The notes under the pieces: generated by a model | Seen by the model: the letters and a program-made list of their open reading frames with translations, nothing else | Told to the model about the DNA's origin: nothing | Database searches by the model: none | Source of the DNA: Spirosoma rhododendri | GTDB taxonomy: Bacteria > Bacteroidota > Bacteroidia > Cytophagales > Spirosomataceae | Assembly (NCBI RefSeq): GCF_012849055.1 | Contig: NZ_CP051677.1 | Coordinates: forward strand, 1,626,501 to 1,690,500 | Direction: 5' to 3' | Length of the DNA stretch: 64,000 bases | Shown: positions 33,877 to 41,466 of the stretch, one piece after another | How the letters are laid out: every line of letters starts with the position of its first letter | Numbering within the stretch: position 1 is the first letter of the stretch | Position numbers and translations under genes: made by a program

Positions 33877-35016
33877 TTAAGCGTAGGTATTGAGCATTAC
33901 TGGCATTACCAGCATCAGAATATCCTCGTTTTCGTCTTTATCAGCGGGAATCAGCAGACCGGCGCGGTTTGGAGCCGATAGTTCCAGCGAAATCATCCGG
34001 GCACTGATGTTGCTCAGCATTTCGGCCATCAACTTGGCGTTGAAACCGATCTCCATCGCGTCGCCGTCGTAGTCGCATAGCAGTTTTTCGTTGGCTTCGT
34101 TCGAGTAGTCGAGGTCTTCGGCCGAGATCGTCAGGGAGTTGGTCTTCAGCGACAGCCGAATCTGGTGCGTAGTCCGGTTGGCGTAGATCATAATCCGCTT
34201 CAGTGAGTTCAGCAGATCGGTCCGGCCGATGGTCATCACGTTCGGGTTGTTGGTCGGAATGGCGTTTTCGTAGTCGGGGAACCGCTCGTCGATCAGGCGG
34301 CAGATCAGCTGCGTTGGCCCAAACGTAAACGACGCGTTCGCCTGGCTGAACTCCGCCGTGACGGGAACGCCTTCCGGCAACGACGCCTTCAGCAACTGGA
34401 GTGCCTTGCGTGGAATAATGATCGAACTGGCCGATGGTGTGCCGAGATCAGTCCGGCGGTAGCGGATCAGGCGGTGCCCATCGGTAGCGACGAACGTTGT
34501 ACTGTCGCTGCCGAGTTGCAGGTAAACCCCCGTCATGGCTGGGCGCAGGTCGTCGGTGCTGGTTGCAAAGACCGTGTTGTTGATGGCGCTCAGGAGCACA
34601 TCCGAGGTCATCTCAACCGACTGGGTTTTCGTGACGGTCGGCAACTTGGGGAAGTCGATCGGGTTTTCGCCCGACAGTTTATACCGGCCGTTGTCAGTCA
34701 GGATTTCGGTGCCGAACGTGTCGGTGTCGATATTGATGGTAACCGGCTGTTCGGGCAGGCTGCGCAGCGTGTCGAGCAGTAGCTTGGCTGGAATGGCAAT
34801 TGAACCGCTCTCGCTCGCGTCGACCGGAATCTGCGTGGTCATGGTCGTTTGCAGATCCGAGGCTGTAATCGTCAATGTGCCGCCCGCAGCATCCGGCCCG
34901 GCATCGATACGAAACAGGAAGTTTTCGAGGATCGGCACAATCGGGTTGGTTGCCACGACGCCGTTAATATTCTGGAGGTTCTTGAGCAGAACCGACGAGG
35001 AGACGATGAATTTCAT
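33877..35016 (-). CDS. dnaN: DNA polymerase III beta subunit (sliding clamp)
   Basis: The 379-residue protein is the ring-forming processivity clamp that tethers DNA polymerase to DNA. It starts MKFIVSSSVLLKNLQNINGVV and shows the three-domain clamp pattern, with LEELRPAMTGVYLQ-like segments (here DDLRPAMTGVYLQL), DGHRLIRYR, and the C-terminal PVMLNTYA. The length is typical. dnaA and recF are not adjacent here, so the classical origin cluster is not present. A TAnnTTTG box lies upstream at 35057-35064, and an inverted repeat follows the stop codon within a few bases. Confidence 0.96.
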   Translation of the reverse strand: MKFIVSSSVLLKNLQNINGVVATNPIVPILENFLFRIDAGPDAAGGTLTITASDLQTTMTTQIPVDASESGSIAIPAKLLLDTLRSLPEQPVTINIDTDTFGTEILTDNGRYKLSGENPIDFPKLPTVTKTQSVEMTSDVLLSAINNTVFATSTDDLRPAMTGVYLQLGSDSTTFVATDGHRLIRYRRTDLGTPSASSIIIPRKALQLLKASLPEGVPVTAEFSQANASFTFGPTQLICRLIDERFPDYENAIPTNNPNVMTIGRTDLLNSLKRIMIYANRTTHQIRLSLKTNSLTISAEDLDYSNEANEKLLCDYDGDAMEIGFNAKLMAEMLSNISARMISLELSAPNRAGLLIPADKDENEDILMLVMPVMLNTYA

Positions 35017-35056
35017 AGGCCGACTGGTTGGCTTTTTTCTGGTAAATAAATAAGAA

Positions 35057-35064
35057 CAAAAGTA
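35057..35064 (-). promoter_or_regulatory. -7 box for dnaN
   Basis: Read on the minus strand it is TACTTTTG, a full match to TAnnTTTG, 41 bases before the dnaN ATG. A T-rich stretch precedes it, but no definite -33 TTTG was found. Confidence 0.58.
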
Positions 35065-35206
35065 ACGAAAAAATCTGAGCCTGTGGTGCGCTGTCTGACC
35101 GAAAGAACCAATACGTTTATCTATACTGTTGACCTTAAAACGGGCTTTTTACCCAGCGGTAACTAGTTTTAGTTGCCTTCGTAATCAGTAGCTTATCAAA
35201 ACGCAT

Positions 35207-35716
35207 ATGGAAACCGAAATCATAAACCGCGTAGCCAACAGCGGCCTTGTCTCGCTTGATCTGGAAGAGCTGTACCACCCCGGCGAACGGGTACTTTACG
35301 ACCTGAAAGACAACCTGTACATGGGCATGATACTGCGTGAAAAAGACTTCCGGGCGTTTCTGAAAGAACACGACTGGAGTCAGTACACGGGCAAGAACGT
35401 CGCCATCACCTGCACAGAAGATGCGATCGTGCCAACCTGGGCGTATATGCTGTTGACGATTCAGCTTCAGCCTTACGCCAACACGGTCGTGTTCGGTACG
35501 CTGACCGATCTCGAAGAGAAACTGTACTTCGACGCGATCGCCCGCATCGACCCGGAGCAGTACCGCGATGCGCGTGTGGTGGTGAAAGGGTGTAGCAAGG
35601 TGCCCGTACCCGTGGCGGCTTATGTCGAGCTGACCCGCATCCTGAAACCCGTCGTGCAAAGCCTGCTCTTCGGCGAACCATGCAGCACCGTCCCCCTCTA
35701 CAAACGACCGAAGTAA
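35207..35716 (+). CDS. DUF2480 family protein
   Basis: The 169-residue soluble protein matches the Bacteroidota-specific DUF2480 family: NRVANSGLVSLDLEELYHPGERVLYDLKD at the N-terminus, ILREKDFRAFLKEHDWSQYTGKNVAITC in the middle, and VPTWAYMLLTIQLQPYA. A nearly invariant KGCSKVPVPVAAYVELT lies near residue 130. The function is unknown; the single Cys and the conserved charged loops suggest an enzyme or binding protein in the cytoplasm. It is divergent from dnaN and is followed by an inverted repeat. Confidence 0.9.
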   Translation: METEIINRVANSGLVSLDLEELYHPGERVLYDLKDNLYMGMILREKDFRAFLKEHDWSQYTGKNVAITCTEDAIVPTWAYMLLTIQLQPYANTVVFGTLTDLEEKLYFDAIARIDPEQYRDARVVVKGCSKVPVPVAAYVELTRILKPVVQSLLFGEPCSTVPLYKRPK

Positions 35717-35725
35717 AGTTTTACA

Positions 35726-35809
35726 GTTGTAGAGTCGTAGGGTTATAAAGTTGCTGGGGCGTCAGTCCATCCGGCGTCAGCCAACTTTATAACTTTACGA
35801 CTCTACAAC
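35726..35809. repeat. Intergenic inverted repeat (class 5, copy B)
   Basis: The 28-base arm at 35726-35753 (starting GTTGTAGAGTCGTAGGGTT) pairs with 35782-35809 at 26 of 28 positions, with a 28-base loop. The arms are related to those of copy A near dnaN, and the loops share the motif CATCCGGCG. It sits between the DUF2480 gene and the peptidase gene. Confidence 0.87.
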
Positions 35810-35830
35810 TTTACAACTCAAAAACTCGAA

Positions 35831-37375
35831 ATGAAGCATCTTCTCTCCGTCGCGCTGACTGCGCTGGTGCTGACTGGCGCATCCGCGCAGACGCCACCCG
35901 CCGGTAAAAAGCCGCGTACGAAAATTGGTACGACCGTTTTGCCGTTACCCGGTCGGCCCGAACTGGCGATTTCACAGGCCGAAATTGAGGCACAGATACG
36001 GTTTCTGGCTTCGGACGAACTGATGGGTCGGCGGACGGGTGAACCCGGTAATGCTGTCGCAGCGCGCTATATCGCTGAGCAATACCGGGCGATGGGCCTG
36101 AAACCAGCCGGCGATCAGGGCAATTATCTACAGCCGTTTTCGCTCGACAAAATTGGGGCAGCCCAGTCGGCAATGCTGCTGATTGGTACCGACACGCTCC
36201 GACTGGGGAAAGAACTCGTTGTGATGGCGGGTGGGCCAACCAGTCTGTCCGGCAACATCATTTACGCGGGCTACGGCCTGACCGATGGCGAAGACGGCTA
36301 CAAAGGTCAGGACGTGAAAGGCCGGATCGTGGTGGTGCAGGGTGGTTCGCCAGACGCTAAAAGTCCGCGCGAAATCTTCCGGGCGGCCAGCGAGAAGCGC
36401 AAGCTGGCTGCACAGAAAGGCGCAGCGGCTGTACTTGAACTCTACAGCGAGTCGATTCCGTGGGGGTTTGTCAACCAGTATTTCAGCCGTGAGCAGGTCA
36501 ACCTGCCCGTTTCGGAGAAAAGTACAGCGCCCGTCACCCACCTGTGGATCAACAACGCCAACAATCAGTATAAGCAGCTGAAGCAGACCGGGCAGGCCGT
36601 AACGCTTAAAACGTCGGGGCGCGCGCAGACGACAGTGGCAACGGCCAACGTCGCCGGTATCATCGAAGGCACCGACCCGGCCCTGAAAAACGAATACGTC
36701 ATTCTGTCGGCCCACTTCGACCATGTGGGTGTCGGCAAGCAGGGCGGTAGTGCCTACGAGCCCAGCGACAGCATTTTCAACGGTGCACGCGACAATGCTT
36801 TTGGTACGGTGGCTATCCTGTCGGCAGCTAAAGCCCTGAGTCAGCAGCGACCCAAACGCTCGGTGCTGGTGCTGGCGCTGACGGGTGAAGAAGTCGGTTT
36901 GCTTGGCAGCACCTACTATGCCAGTCATCCACTGGTTCCGCTGAAGCAAACCATCTTCGACCTGAATACCGACGGCGCGGGCTACAACGACACTACGCTG
37001 GTATCGGTAATCGGGCTGGAACGGACCGGGGCAAAGGCGGAAATCGAAGCCGCTGCAAAGGCTGCCGGGCTGGGCGTTTTCGCCGAACCGGCCCCCGAAC
37101 AGGGGTTGTTCGACCGCTCCGACAACGTCGCGTTTGCCGCTAAAGGTATTCCGGCACCGACCTTCTCACCGGGCTTCAAAACCTTCGACGAAGCCATCGG
37201 CAAGTATTACCATCAGGCTATCGATAATCCCGAATCGCTCGACATGAACTACGTCTACCGGTTCTGCGAAGCCTATGCCCACGCGGCCCGCCTGATTGCC
37301 AACCGAACTGCCCGGCCCCAATGGTCGGCGGGTGATAAGTATGAAGCGGCCGGAAAAGCCTTGTACGGGCAGTAA
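35831..37375 (+). CDS. M28 family metallopeptidase with PA-type insert
   Basis: The 514-residue protein has a signal peptide (residues 1-20, ending in SAQ), an N-terminal segment IRFLASDELMGRRTGEPGN common to these aminopeptidases, a PA-like insert (about 110-250), and the M28 zinc domain. Ligands are visible in LSAHFDH (His), NGARDNAFG (Asp), TGEEVGLLGS (catalytic Glu and ligand Glu), LNTDGAG (Asp) and KYYHQ (His). It would trim peptides in the periplasm or outside the cell. GARDNAFG departs from the usual GAxDNASG. It stands alone. Confidence 0.9.
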   Translation: MKHLLSVALTALVLTGASAQTPPAGKKPRTKIGTTVLPLPGRPELAISQAEIEAQIRFLASDELMGRRTGEPGNAVAARYIAEQYRAMGLKPAGDQGNYLQPFSLDKIGAAQSAMLLIGTDTLRLGKELVVMAGGPTSLSGNIIYAGYGLTDGEDGYKGQDVKGRIVVVQGGSPDAKSPREIFRAASEKRKLAAQKGAAAVLELYSESIPWGFVNQYFSREQVNLPVSEKSTAPVTHLWINNANNQYKQLKQTGQAVTLKTSGRAQTTVATANVAGIIEGTDPALKNEYVILSAHFDHVGVGKQGGSAYEPSDSIFNGARDNAFGTVAILSAAKALSQQRPKRSVLVLALTGEEVGLLGSTYYASHPLVPLKQTIFDLNTDGAGYNDTTLVSVIGLERTGAKAEIEAAAKAAGLGVFAEPAPEQGLFDRSDNVAFAAKGIPAPTFSPGFKTFDEAIGKYYHQAIDNPESLDMNYVYRFCEAYAHAARLIANRTARPQWSAGDKYEAAGKALYGQ

Positions 37376-37428
37376 GACAAACTAATCCGTCGGTCCCGGC
37401 GTTTATAGCCTATCAACGACACCCGATC

Positions 37429-37656
37429 ATGCTGTTCAAATACCTGTTCATTATCACGCTCATCATTCTGTTTGTTCCACCTGTTCGCCGGTTTGTTTTT
37501 TACCTGCTGGTGGGTCGGCAACTGGTTAATCAGCAGAAACAGGCGAACAATGTTGAGCGTCGGCGGGAAGGTGAAATTCGGGTGGACAACAAACCCCCGA
37601 AAGGCGATGCCCCGTTCAAGGGTGGCGACTACGTGGATTACGAAGAAGTTAAATAG
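37429..37656 (+). CDS. DUF4834 family small membrane protein
   Basis: The 75-residue protein has one N-terminal membrane helix (about residues 1-25, LFIITLIILFVPPVRRFVFYLLVG) and a polar cytoplasmic tail ending in GDYVDYEEVK. This is the pattern of DUF4834, small Bacteroidota proteins of unknown role whose tail ends in a YVDYEE-like motif. It is preceded by the peptidase gene (gap 53 bases) and followed by an intrinsic terminator, so the two may share a transcript. Confidence 0.84.
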   Translation: MLFKYLFIITLIILFVPPVRRFVFYLLVGRQLVNQQKQANNVERRREGEIRVDNKPPKGDAPFKGGDYVDYEEVK

Positions 37657-37674
37657 CGCATAGCTAAGTCATAC

Positions 37675-37716
37675 AAAACGGGTCGGAATGCTGTCAGCAG
37701 CGTTCCGACCCGTTTT
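37675..37716. terminator. Bidirectional intrinsic terminator
   Basis: A perfect 14-bp stem (AAAACGGGTCGGAA at 37675-37688 with 37703-37716) ends in a run of T on the plus side and has A residues on the other side. It lies between the convergent DUF4834 and lipoprotein genes and reaches the stop codon of the latter. Confidence 0.88.
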
Positions 37717-38108
37717 TAGTTTTGTGCTGGTTGCTCGTCGCGGTAGCGAACGGCCAGCCCGCGCATGCTGTAGCCGTTATCGGTGGCATTGGTGTAGTAG
37801 GTGTACTTGACGCCAACCAGCGCGTTGGCCCCCAGCTTCTTGGCCTGCAACGTCAGGCGGGCCAGCAGTAACTCTTTGTCCTGCATATCATTGCCGCGCT
37901 TCAGCAGCCGTTTATTCACCAGCTGCCCATCCCGCACCGGCGTTTCTTCGCTGACTTCCAGATCGCGGATCGGCTCGAACGGCCGCTCGGGTCGCTGATT
38001 ATCGTAAAACACGTCGACCGGAAAGACAGGGGTGTTTTTGATGTACAGCCGGGCCGGAAAGCAGCCCGACAAACACGCGGTCAGTAGAAGCAGGCAGACG
38101 GTTTTCAT
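37716..38108 (-). CDS. Small lipoprotein with YbjQ-like segment
   Basis: The 130-residue protein has a lipoprotein signal with lipobox LSGC (residues 13-16) and a C-terminal half containing ARLTLQAKKLGANALVGVKYTYY, which resembles the AxxLGANAVVGV core of YbjQ/heavy-metal-binding fold proteins. No metal ligands are obvious. It is probably anchored in the outer or inner membrane facing the periplasm. Its start overlaps the purN stop by 4 bases, so it is co-transcribed with purN, although no functional link is apparent. Confidence 0.72.
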   Translation of the reverse strand: MKTVCLLLLTACLSGCFPARLYIKNTPVFPVDVFYDNQRPERPFEPIRDLEVSEETPVRDGQLVNKRLLKRGNDMQDKELLLARLTLQAKKLGANALVGVKYTYYTNATDNGYSMRGLAVRYRDEQPAQN

Positions 38109-38689
38109 GCGGTTCGATCGGGTAGGGTGGCCAACACGTCGGCGACGACGCGCGGGTAATGCTCATGTTCAAGTACCTGTACCTTCCGGGCGACGTCGTC
38201 GGGGGTATCGGTGGGCGTAACCGGGCAACGAGCCTGAAAAATGGGTGCGCCTTCGTCGTAATGCTCATTGACAAAGTGAATCGTAATGCCCGACTCGGTT
38301 TCTCCGGCGGCTACCACGGCTTCATGCACGAAATGCCCGTACATGCCTTTGCCGCCAAACTTGGGCAACAGAGCCGGGTGGATATTGACGATTCGGTCGG
38401 GGAAGGCCTGTACCAGTCCGCCGGGCATCAGCCACATGAACCCAGCCAGCACGATCAGATCGATGTTTTGTTGCTGCAACAGGCGGGTAATATGGTCGGT
38501 CTGGTAAAAGGTGGTACGGTCGAAGAGGACCACCGGAATATGGTACCGGCGCGCCCGGTCGATAACACCCGCTTTGGGGTTGTTCGACACGATCAACTCA
38601 ATGGATACGTCGGCAGAACCGGCAAAATAATCCGCAATTTTCTCGGCGTTTGACCCCGAACCCGATGCAAAAATGGCAATACGTTTCAC
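38105..38689 (-). CDS. purN: Phosphoribosylglycinamide formyltransferase
   Basis: The 194-residue enzyme transfers the formyl group of 10-formyltetrahydrofolate to glycinamide ribonucleotide, the third step of purine synthesis. It has FASGSGSNAEKIADYF at the N-terminus (phosphate loop), VLAGFMWLMPGGLV, NIHPALLPKFGGKGMYG (catalytic Asn and His) and ESGITIHFVNEHYDEGAPIFQ (catalytic Asp). The length is typical. The deformylase PurU at 21298 competes for the same folate. An inverted repeat lies in its upstream gap. Confidence 0.95.
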   Translation of the reverse strand: MKRIAIFASGSGSNAEKIADYFAGSADVSIELIVSNNPKAGVIDRARRYHIPVVLFDRTTFYQTDHITRLLQQQNIDLIVLAGFMWLMPGGLVQAFPDRIVNIHPALLPKFGGKGMYGHFVHEAVVAAGETESGITIHFVNEHYDEGAPIFQARCPVTPTDTPDDVARKVQVLEHEHYPRVVADVLATLPDRTA

Positions 38690-38705
38690 TGAAAAAGGGG
38701 TTATT

Positions 38706-38823
38706 GACAGGATTACAGGATTTTTAGGGTCGCTGCCTGGCAGTACTGGGTTGTTGCATAGTCTACAGCGAAGCTAGTTGTTAATGTGTTGGCACCACGA
38801 AGCAGAAATCCTGTAATCCTGTC
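38706..38823. repeat. Intergenic inverted repeat (class 6)
   Basis: The arm GACAGGATTACAGGATTT (38706-38723) is matched perfectly by 38806-38823, with an 82-base loop. It fills the divergent space between purN and the ABC ATPase gene. I recall ACAGGATTACAGGATT units as frequent dispersed repeats in bacteria. Its place between divergent promoters means it may be transcribed. Confidence 0.85.
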
Positions 38824-38860
38824 GAAAAAACTCTGACGGGGGCAAATTACAACTTTTGCC

Positions 38861-38868
38861 TATTTTTG
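38861..38868 (+). promoter_or_regulatory. -7 box for the ABC ATPase gene
   Basis: TATTTTTG fits TAnnTTTG and lies 23 bases before the ATG at 38892. It excludes the in-frame TTG at 38856 as start codon. Confidence 0.58.
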
Positions 38869-38891
38869 TCGGCAGTCAACCGAAGCGGCCG

Positions 38892-39518
38892 ATGCTGGCA
38901 ACCAATCAACTTACGTTCGCGTACACTTCTGACAAGCGATTCGCCTTTCCCGACGTACGCTGTGCCAACCGGGAAGCCCTGTTGATCCTGGGGCGGTCCG
39001 GGACCGGAAAAACCACTTTTCTGCATCTGCTGGCCCTACTGCTCACTCCCAAGAGTGGCTCTGTCACGATCGACAATACCGACCTGACCACCCTTAGCCC
39101 CGCGCAAACGGCCACTTTCCGCGCCCAGCATCTGGGTATCATCTACCAGAAACCGCATTTCGTCAGTTCGCTGTCTGTTCTCGATAATTTGCTGATGGCG
39201 AATTACCTGGCGGGGAAACCGCAGGATAAGAAACGGGCGACCGAGCTGGCCGGTCAGCTGGGGTTCGATGGGCAGTTGCAGAAGAAAACCAACCAGATGA
39301 GTCAGGGTGAGCAGCAGCGCGTCAGCATCGCCCGCGCCATGATGAATCAGCCCAGCGTAATCCTGGCCGACGAGCCGACGTCGAGCCTAGATGACGACAA
39401 TACCGATCGGGTGGTTCGATTGCTGCGCGAACAGTCGGAGCAGATCGGGGCCAGTCTGATTGTGGTGACTCACGATCAGCGGTTGAAAGATGTGTTCACC
39501 AACCGGGTTGAACTGTGA
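38892..39518 (+). CDS. ABC transporter ATP-binding protein (LolD/MacB type)
   Basis: The 208-residue ATPase has Walker A LGRSGTGKTTFLH, the signature MSQGEQQRVSIARAM, Walker B VILADEPTSSLDD and the switch His in VVTHD. The length and sequence fit the LolD/MacB/FtsE group of short ATPases that work with separate membrane subunits. No permease gene is adjacent: the next gene encodes a cyclophilin, so the partner must be encoded elsewhere. I used the ATG at 38892 because a -7 box lies just upstream. Confidence 0.88.
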   Translation: MLATNQLTFAYTSDKRFAFPDVRCANREALLILGRSGTGKTTFLHLLALLLTPKSGSVTIDNTDLTTLSPAQTATFRAQHLGIIYQKPHFVSSLSVLDNLLMANYLAGKPQDKKRATELAGQLGFDGQLQKKTNQMSQGEQQRVSIARAMMNQPSVILADEPTSSLDDDNTDRVVRLLREQSEQIGASLIVVTHDQRLKDVFTNRVEL

Positions 39519-39526
39519 CCATACCT

Positions 39527-40249
39527 ATGAGCCTTTCCATGCGTAGTTACTGCCTGCTGGTTTGCTGCCTGCTGTCGTTGGGTGCTACGGCGCAAAACCG
39601 GAAAAAGAAAGACTACCTCGTGTCTGTCACGACCGATTACGGGCCGATGACGCTGGTGCTGTACGATCAGACACCGAAGCACAAAGCCAACTTTATCAAA
39701 CTGGTCGATCAGCACTTTTACGACGGCCTGCTGTTTCACCGGATCATCGAGTCGTTTATGGTGCAGGGGGGCGACCCCGAATCGCGCACGGCGGTGGCAG
39801 GGGCTTCGCTGGGTAACGGTGATGTCGGCTATACGATCCCGGCGGAATTCGTCCCGTCCCTGTTTCATAAAAAAGGCGTGCTGGCCGCTGCGCGGGATAA
39901 CAACCCGGCGAAAGCGTCGAGCGGCTGTCAGTTTTACATCGTACAGGGGCGCGTTTGGGACGATGCCGGTTTGCAAAAACAGATCGAGCGGATAAAAAGC
40001 AATCAGGGCCACGTCCCGACACCCGAACAGCAGCAGGTTTACAAGACGCTGGGCGGTACCCCACACCTCGATGGCAACTACACCGTCTTCGGCCAGGTTA
40101 TTGATGGCCTGTCTGTTGTCGATAGTATCGCCAAACAGCCTCGCGATGAGCGGAATCGGCCCAAAACAGATATCCACATGCGGATGGACGGAAACTGGGT
40201 TCGTAAGAAAAAAATTAGCAAAAAATACGGGTATTCATACCAACAGTAG
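39527..40249 (+). CDS. Exported cyclophilin-type peptidyl-prolyl isomerase
   Basis: The 240-residue protein has a signal peptide (ending in GATAQ) and a cyclophilin domain with MTLVLYDQTPKHKANFIKLV, LLFHRIIESFMVQGGDPESR (catalytic Arg), SSGCQFYIVQG and YTVFGQVIDGLSVVDSI. It would speed proline isomerisation during folding in the periplasm. The domain holds an insert of about 30 residues (GRVWDDAGLQKQIERIKS region) seen in Bacteroidota members. GTG at 39515 or ATG at 39539 are other possible starts. Confidence 0.9.
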   Translation: MSLSMRSYCLLVCCLLSLGATAQNRKKKDYLVSVTTDYGPMTLVLYDQTPKHKANFIKLVDQHFYDGLLFHRIIESFMVQGGDPESRTAVAGASLGNGDVGYTIPAEFVPSLFHKKGVLAAARDNNPAKASSGCQFYIVQGRVWDDAGLQKQIERIKSNQGHVPTPEQQQVYKTLGGTPHLDGNYTVFGQVIDGLSVVDSIAKQPRDERNRPKTDIHMRMDGNWVRKKKISKKYGYSYQQ

Positions 40250-40294
40250 GCCAAAACCGGTCTGAAATTCAGCGCCATAGCGCGTTGCCACATT

Positions 40295-41206
40295 ATGAAA
40301 AAACGCATTCTACTGACCGGCTCCAACGGTCTGCTTGGTCAGAAGCTGGTTGGTCTGCTGACGCAAACGCCTGACGTTGACCTGATTGCTACGGCGCGTG
40401 GCGAAAACCGGTTGCCTTACGATGCCGGGTATACCTATCAGCCCATGGACATTACCGACCGGCAACAAGTGCTGGATGTGGTTTGTTCAGTACGGCCGGA
40501 CGTAGTTATCCACACTGCGGCCATGACGGATGTGGATAAGTGTGAATTGCAGAAAGACGACTGCTGGGCGCAGAACGTAACGGCTACCGAATCGCTGGTC
40601 GACGCCTGCCGGGAAACGGGCGCATTTCTGGTGCACGTATCCACCGATTTTATCTTCGACGGTACGGCTGGTCCCTACGACGAAACGGCTGAAGGCAACC
40701 CTATTAGCTTCTACGGCTGGAGTAAGCTGGCGGCCGAAAGCGTTGTGCGCCACGCCGATATCAAGTGGGCCATCGCCCGCACGGTACTGGTCTACGGCAT
40801 TGCCCACGATATGAGCCGCAGCAACATCATCCTGTGGGTGAAGAAGTCGCTGGAAGATGGTAAAAACATTAAGGTTGTGACGGATCAGTGGCGGAGCCCG
40901 ACGCTGGCCGAAGACCTCGCGATGGGCTGCTACCTGATCGCCGATCAGCGGGCCGAAGGTATCTTCAACATCTCAGGCAAAGAAGTACTGACGCCTTACG
41001 AAATGGCGATCAAAACGGCCGACTATTTCAACCTCGACAAGTCGCTGATCGCACAGGCCGACGCGTCGACGTTCAAGCAAACGGCCCGTCGCCCGCCCCG
41101 TACCGGCTTTACGCTCGATAAGTCGCGTTCGGTACTGGGTTACGACCCCCACAGTTTTGAAGAAGGTATCGCCGTGCTGGCCGGACAGCTGAGTCAGCCC
41201 GCGTGA
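40295..41206 (+). CDS. dTDP-4-dehydrorhamnose reductase-like SDR (RmlD family)
   Basis: The 303-residue protein has the dinucleotide site LTGSNGLLGQKLVGLL, the segment VVIHTAAMTDVDKCE, the family motif VHVSTDFIFDG and the catalytic YGWSKLAAES (Tyr-x3-Lys). This is the RmlD/RfbD fold. It may make dTDP-rhamnose, but no RmlA/B/C genes are near, and many Bacteroidota carry a stand-alone RmlD-like reductase of unknown substrate, so no symbol is given. It overlaps the next gene by four bases. Confidence 0.85.
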   Translation: MKKRILLTGSNGLLGQKLVGLLTQTPDVDLIATARGENRLPYDAGYTYQPMDITDRQQVLDVVCSVRPDVVIHTAAMTDVDKCELQKDDCWAQNVTATESLVDACRETGAFLVHVSTDFIFDGTAGPYDETAEGNPISFYGWSKLAAESVVRHADIKWAIARTVLVYGIAHDMSRSNIILWVKKSLEDGKNIKVVTDQWRSPTLAEDLAMGCYLIADQRAEGIFNISGKEVLTPYEMAIKTADYFNLDKSLIAQADASTFKQTARRPPRTGFTLDKSRSVLGYDPHSFEEGIAVLAGQLSQPA

Positions 41207-41466
41207 TTGTATCCCTAAAAGTAAAGCCCGGCAGTAAAATCGATCAGTTTACGATCGATGCTGCCGGGCTGCTTACTGTTAAGCTCAAAGCACCCGCGCA
41301 AGACGGCCGGGCCAATGCTTATCTGGTTGAGTTGCTGGCCCGCGAGCTGCACGTACCCAAGTCAGCTATCACGATTACGGCCGGGTTTACCAGTCCTCAC
41401 AAACGGCTGGAAATCGATGTCTCGGCCGAACGCTACAGTCAGTTTCTGGCCCGTATCAGGGGGTAG
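41203..41466 (+). CDS. DUF167 (YggU) family protein
   Basis: The 87-residue protein matches DUF167: VSLKVKPGSKIDQFTI, LTVKLKAPAQDGRANAYLVELLA, and HKRLEIDV near the end. The fold is a small alpha/beta unit of unknown function. It starts with GTG in a four-base overlap with the RmlD-like gene, so translation is coupled. A strong inverted repeat lies inside its first 25 codons. Its last 11 bases overlap the convergent cheB gene. Confidence 0.88.
   Translation: MIVSLKVKPGSKIDQFTIDAAGLLTVKLKAPAQDGRANAYLVELLARELHVPKSAITITAGFTSPHKRLEIDVSAERYSQFLARIRG
41221..41276. repeat. Inverted repeat within the 5' end of the DUF167 gene
   Basis: The arm 41221-41245 pairs with 41253-41276. The core AGCCCGGCAG (41225-41234) with 41261-41270 and ATCGATC (41239-41245) with 41253-41259 are perfect, with short bulges between and a 7-base loop. 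It would fold in the mRNA just after the start codon. Confidence 0.72.

Noticed and set aside
33877..35016. dnaN as a marker of a replication origin
   Set aside because: No dnaA, recF or DnaA-box cluster is next to it; in this phylum dnaN is often away from the origin.
38706..38823. An insertion sequence between purN and the ABC ATPase gene
   Set aside because: The inverted arms are only 18 bp and enclose 82 bases with no coding capacity for a transposase.
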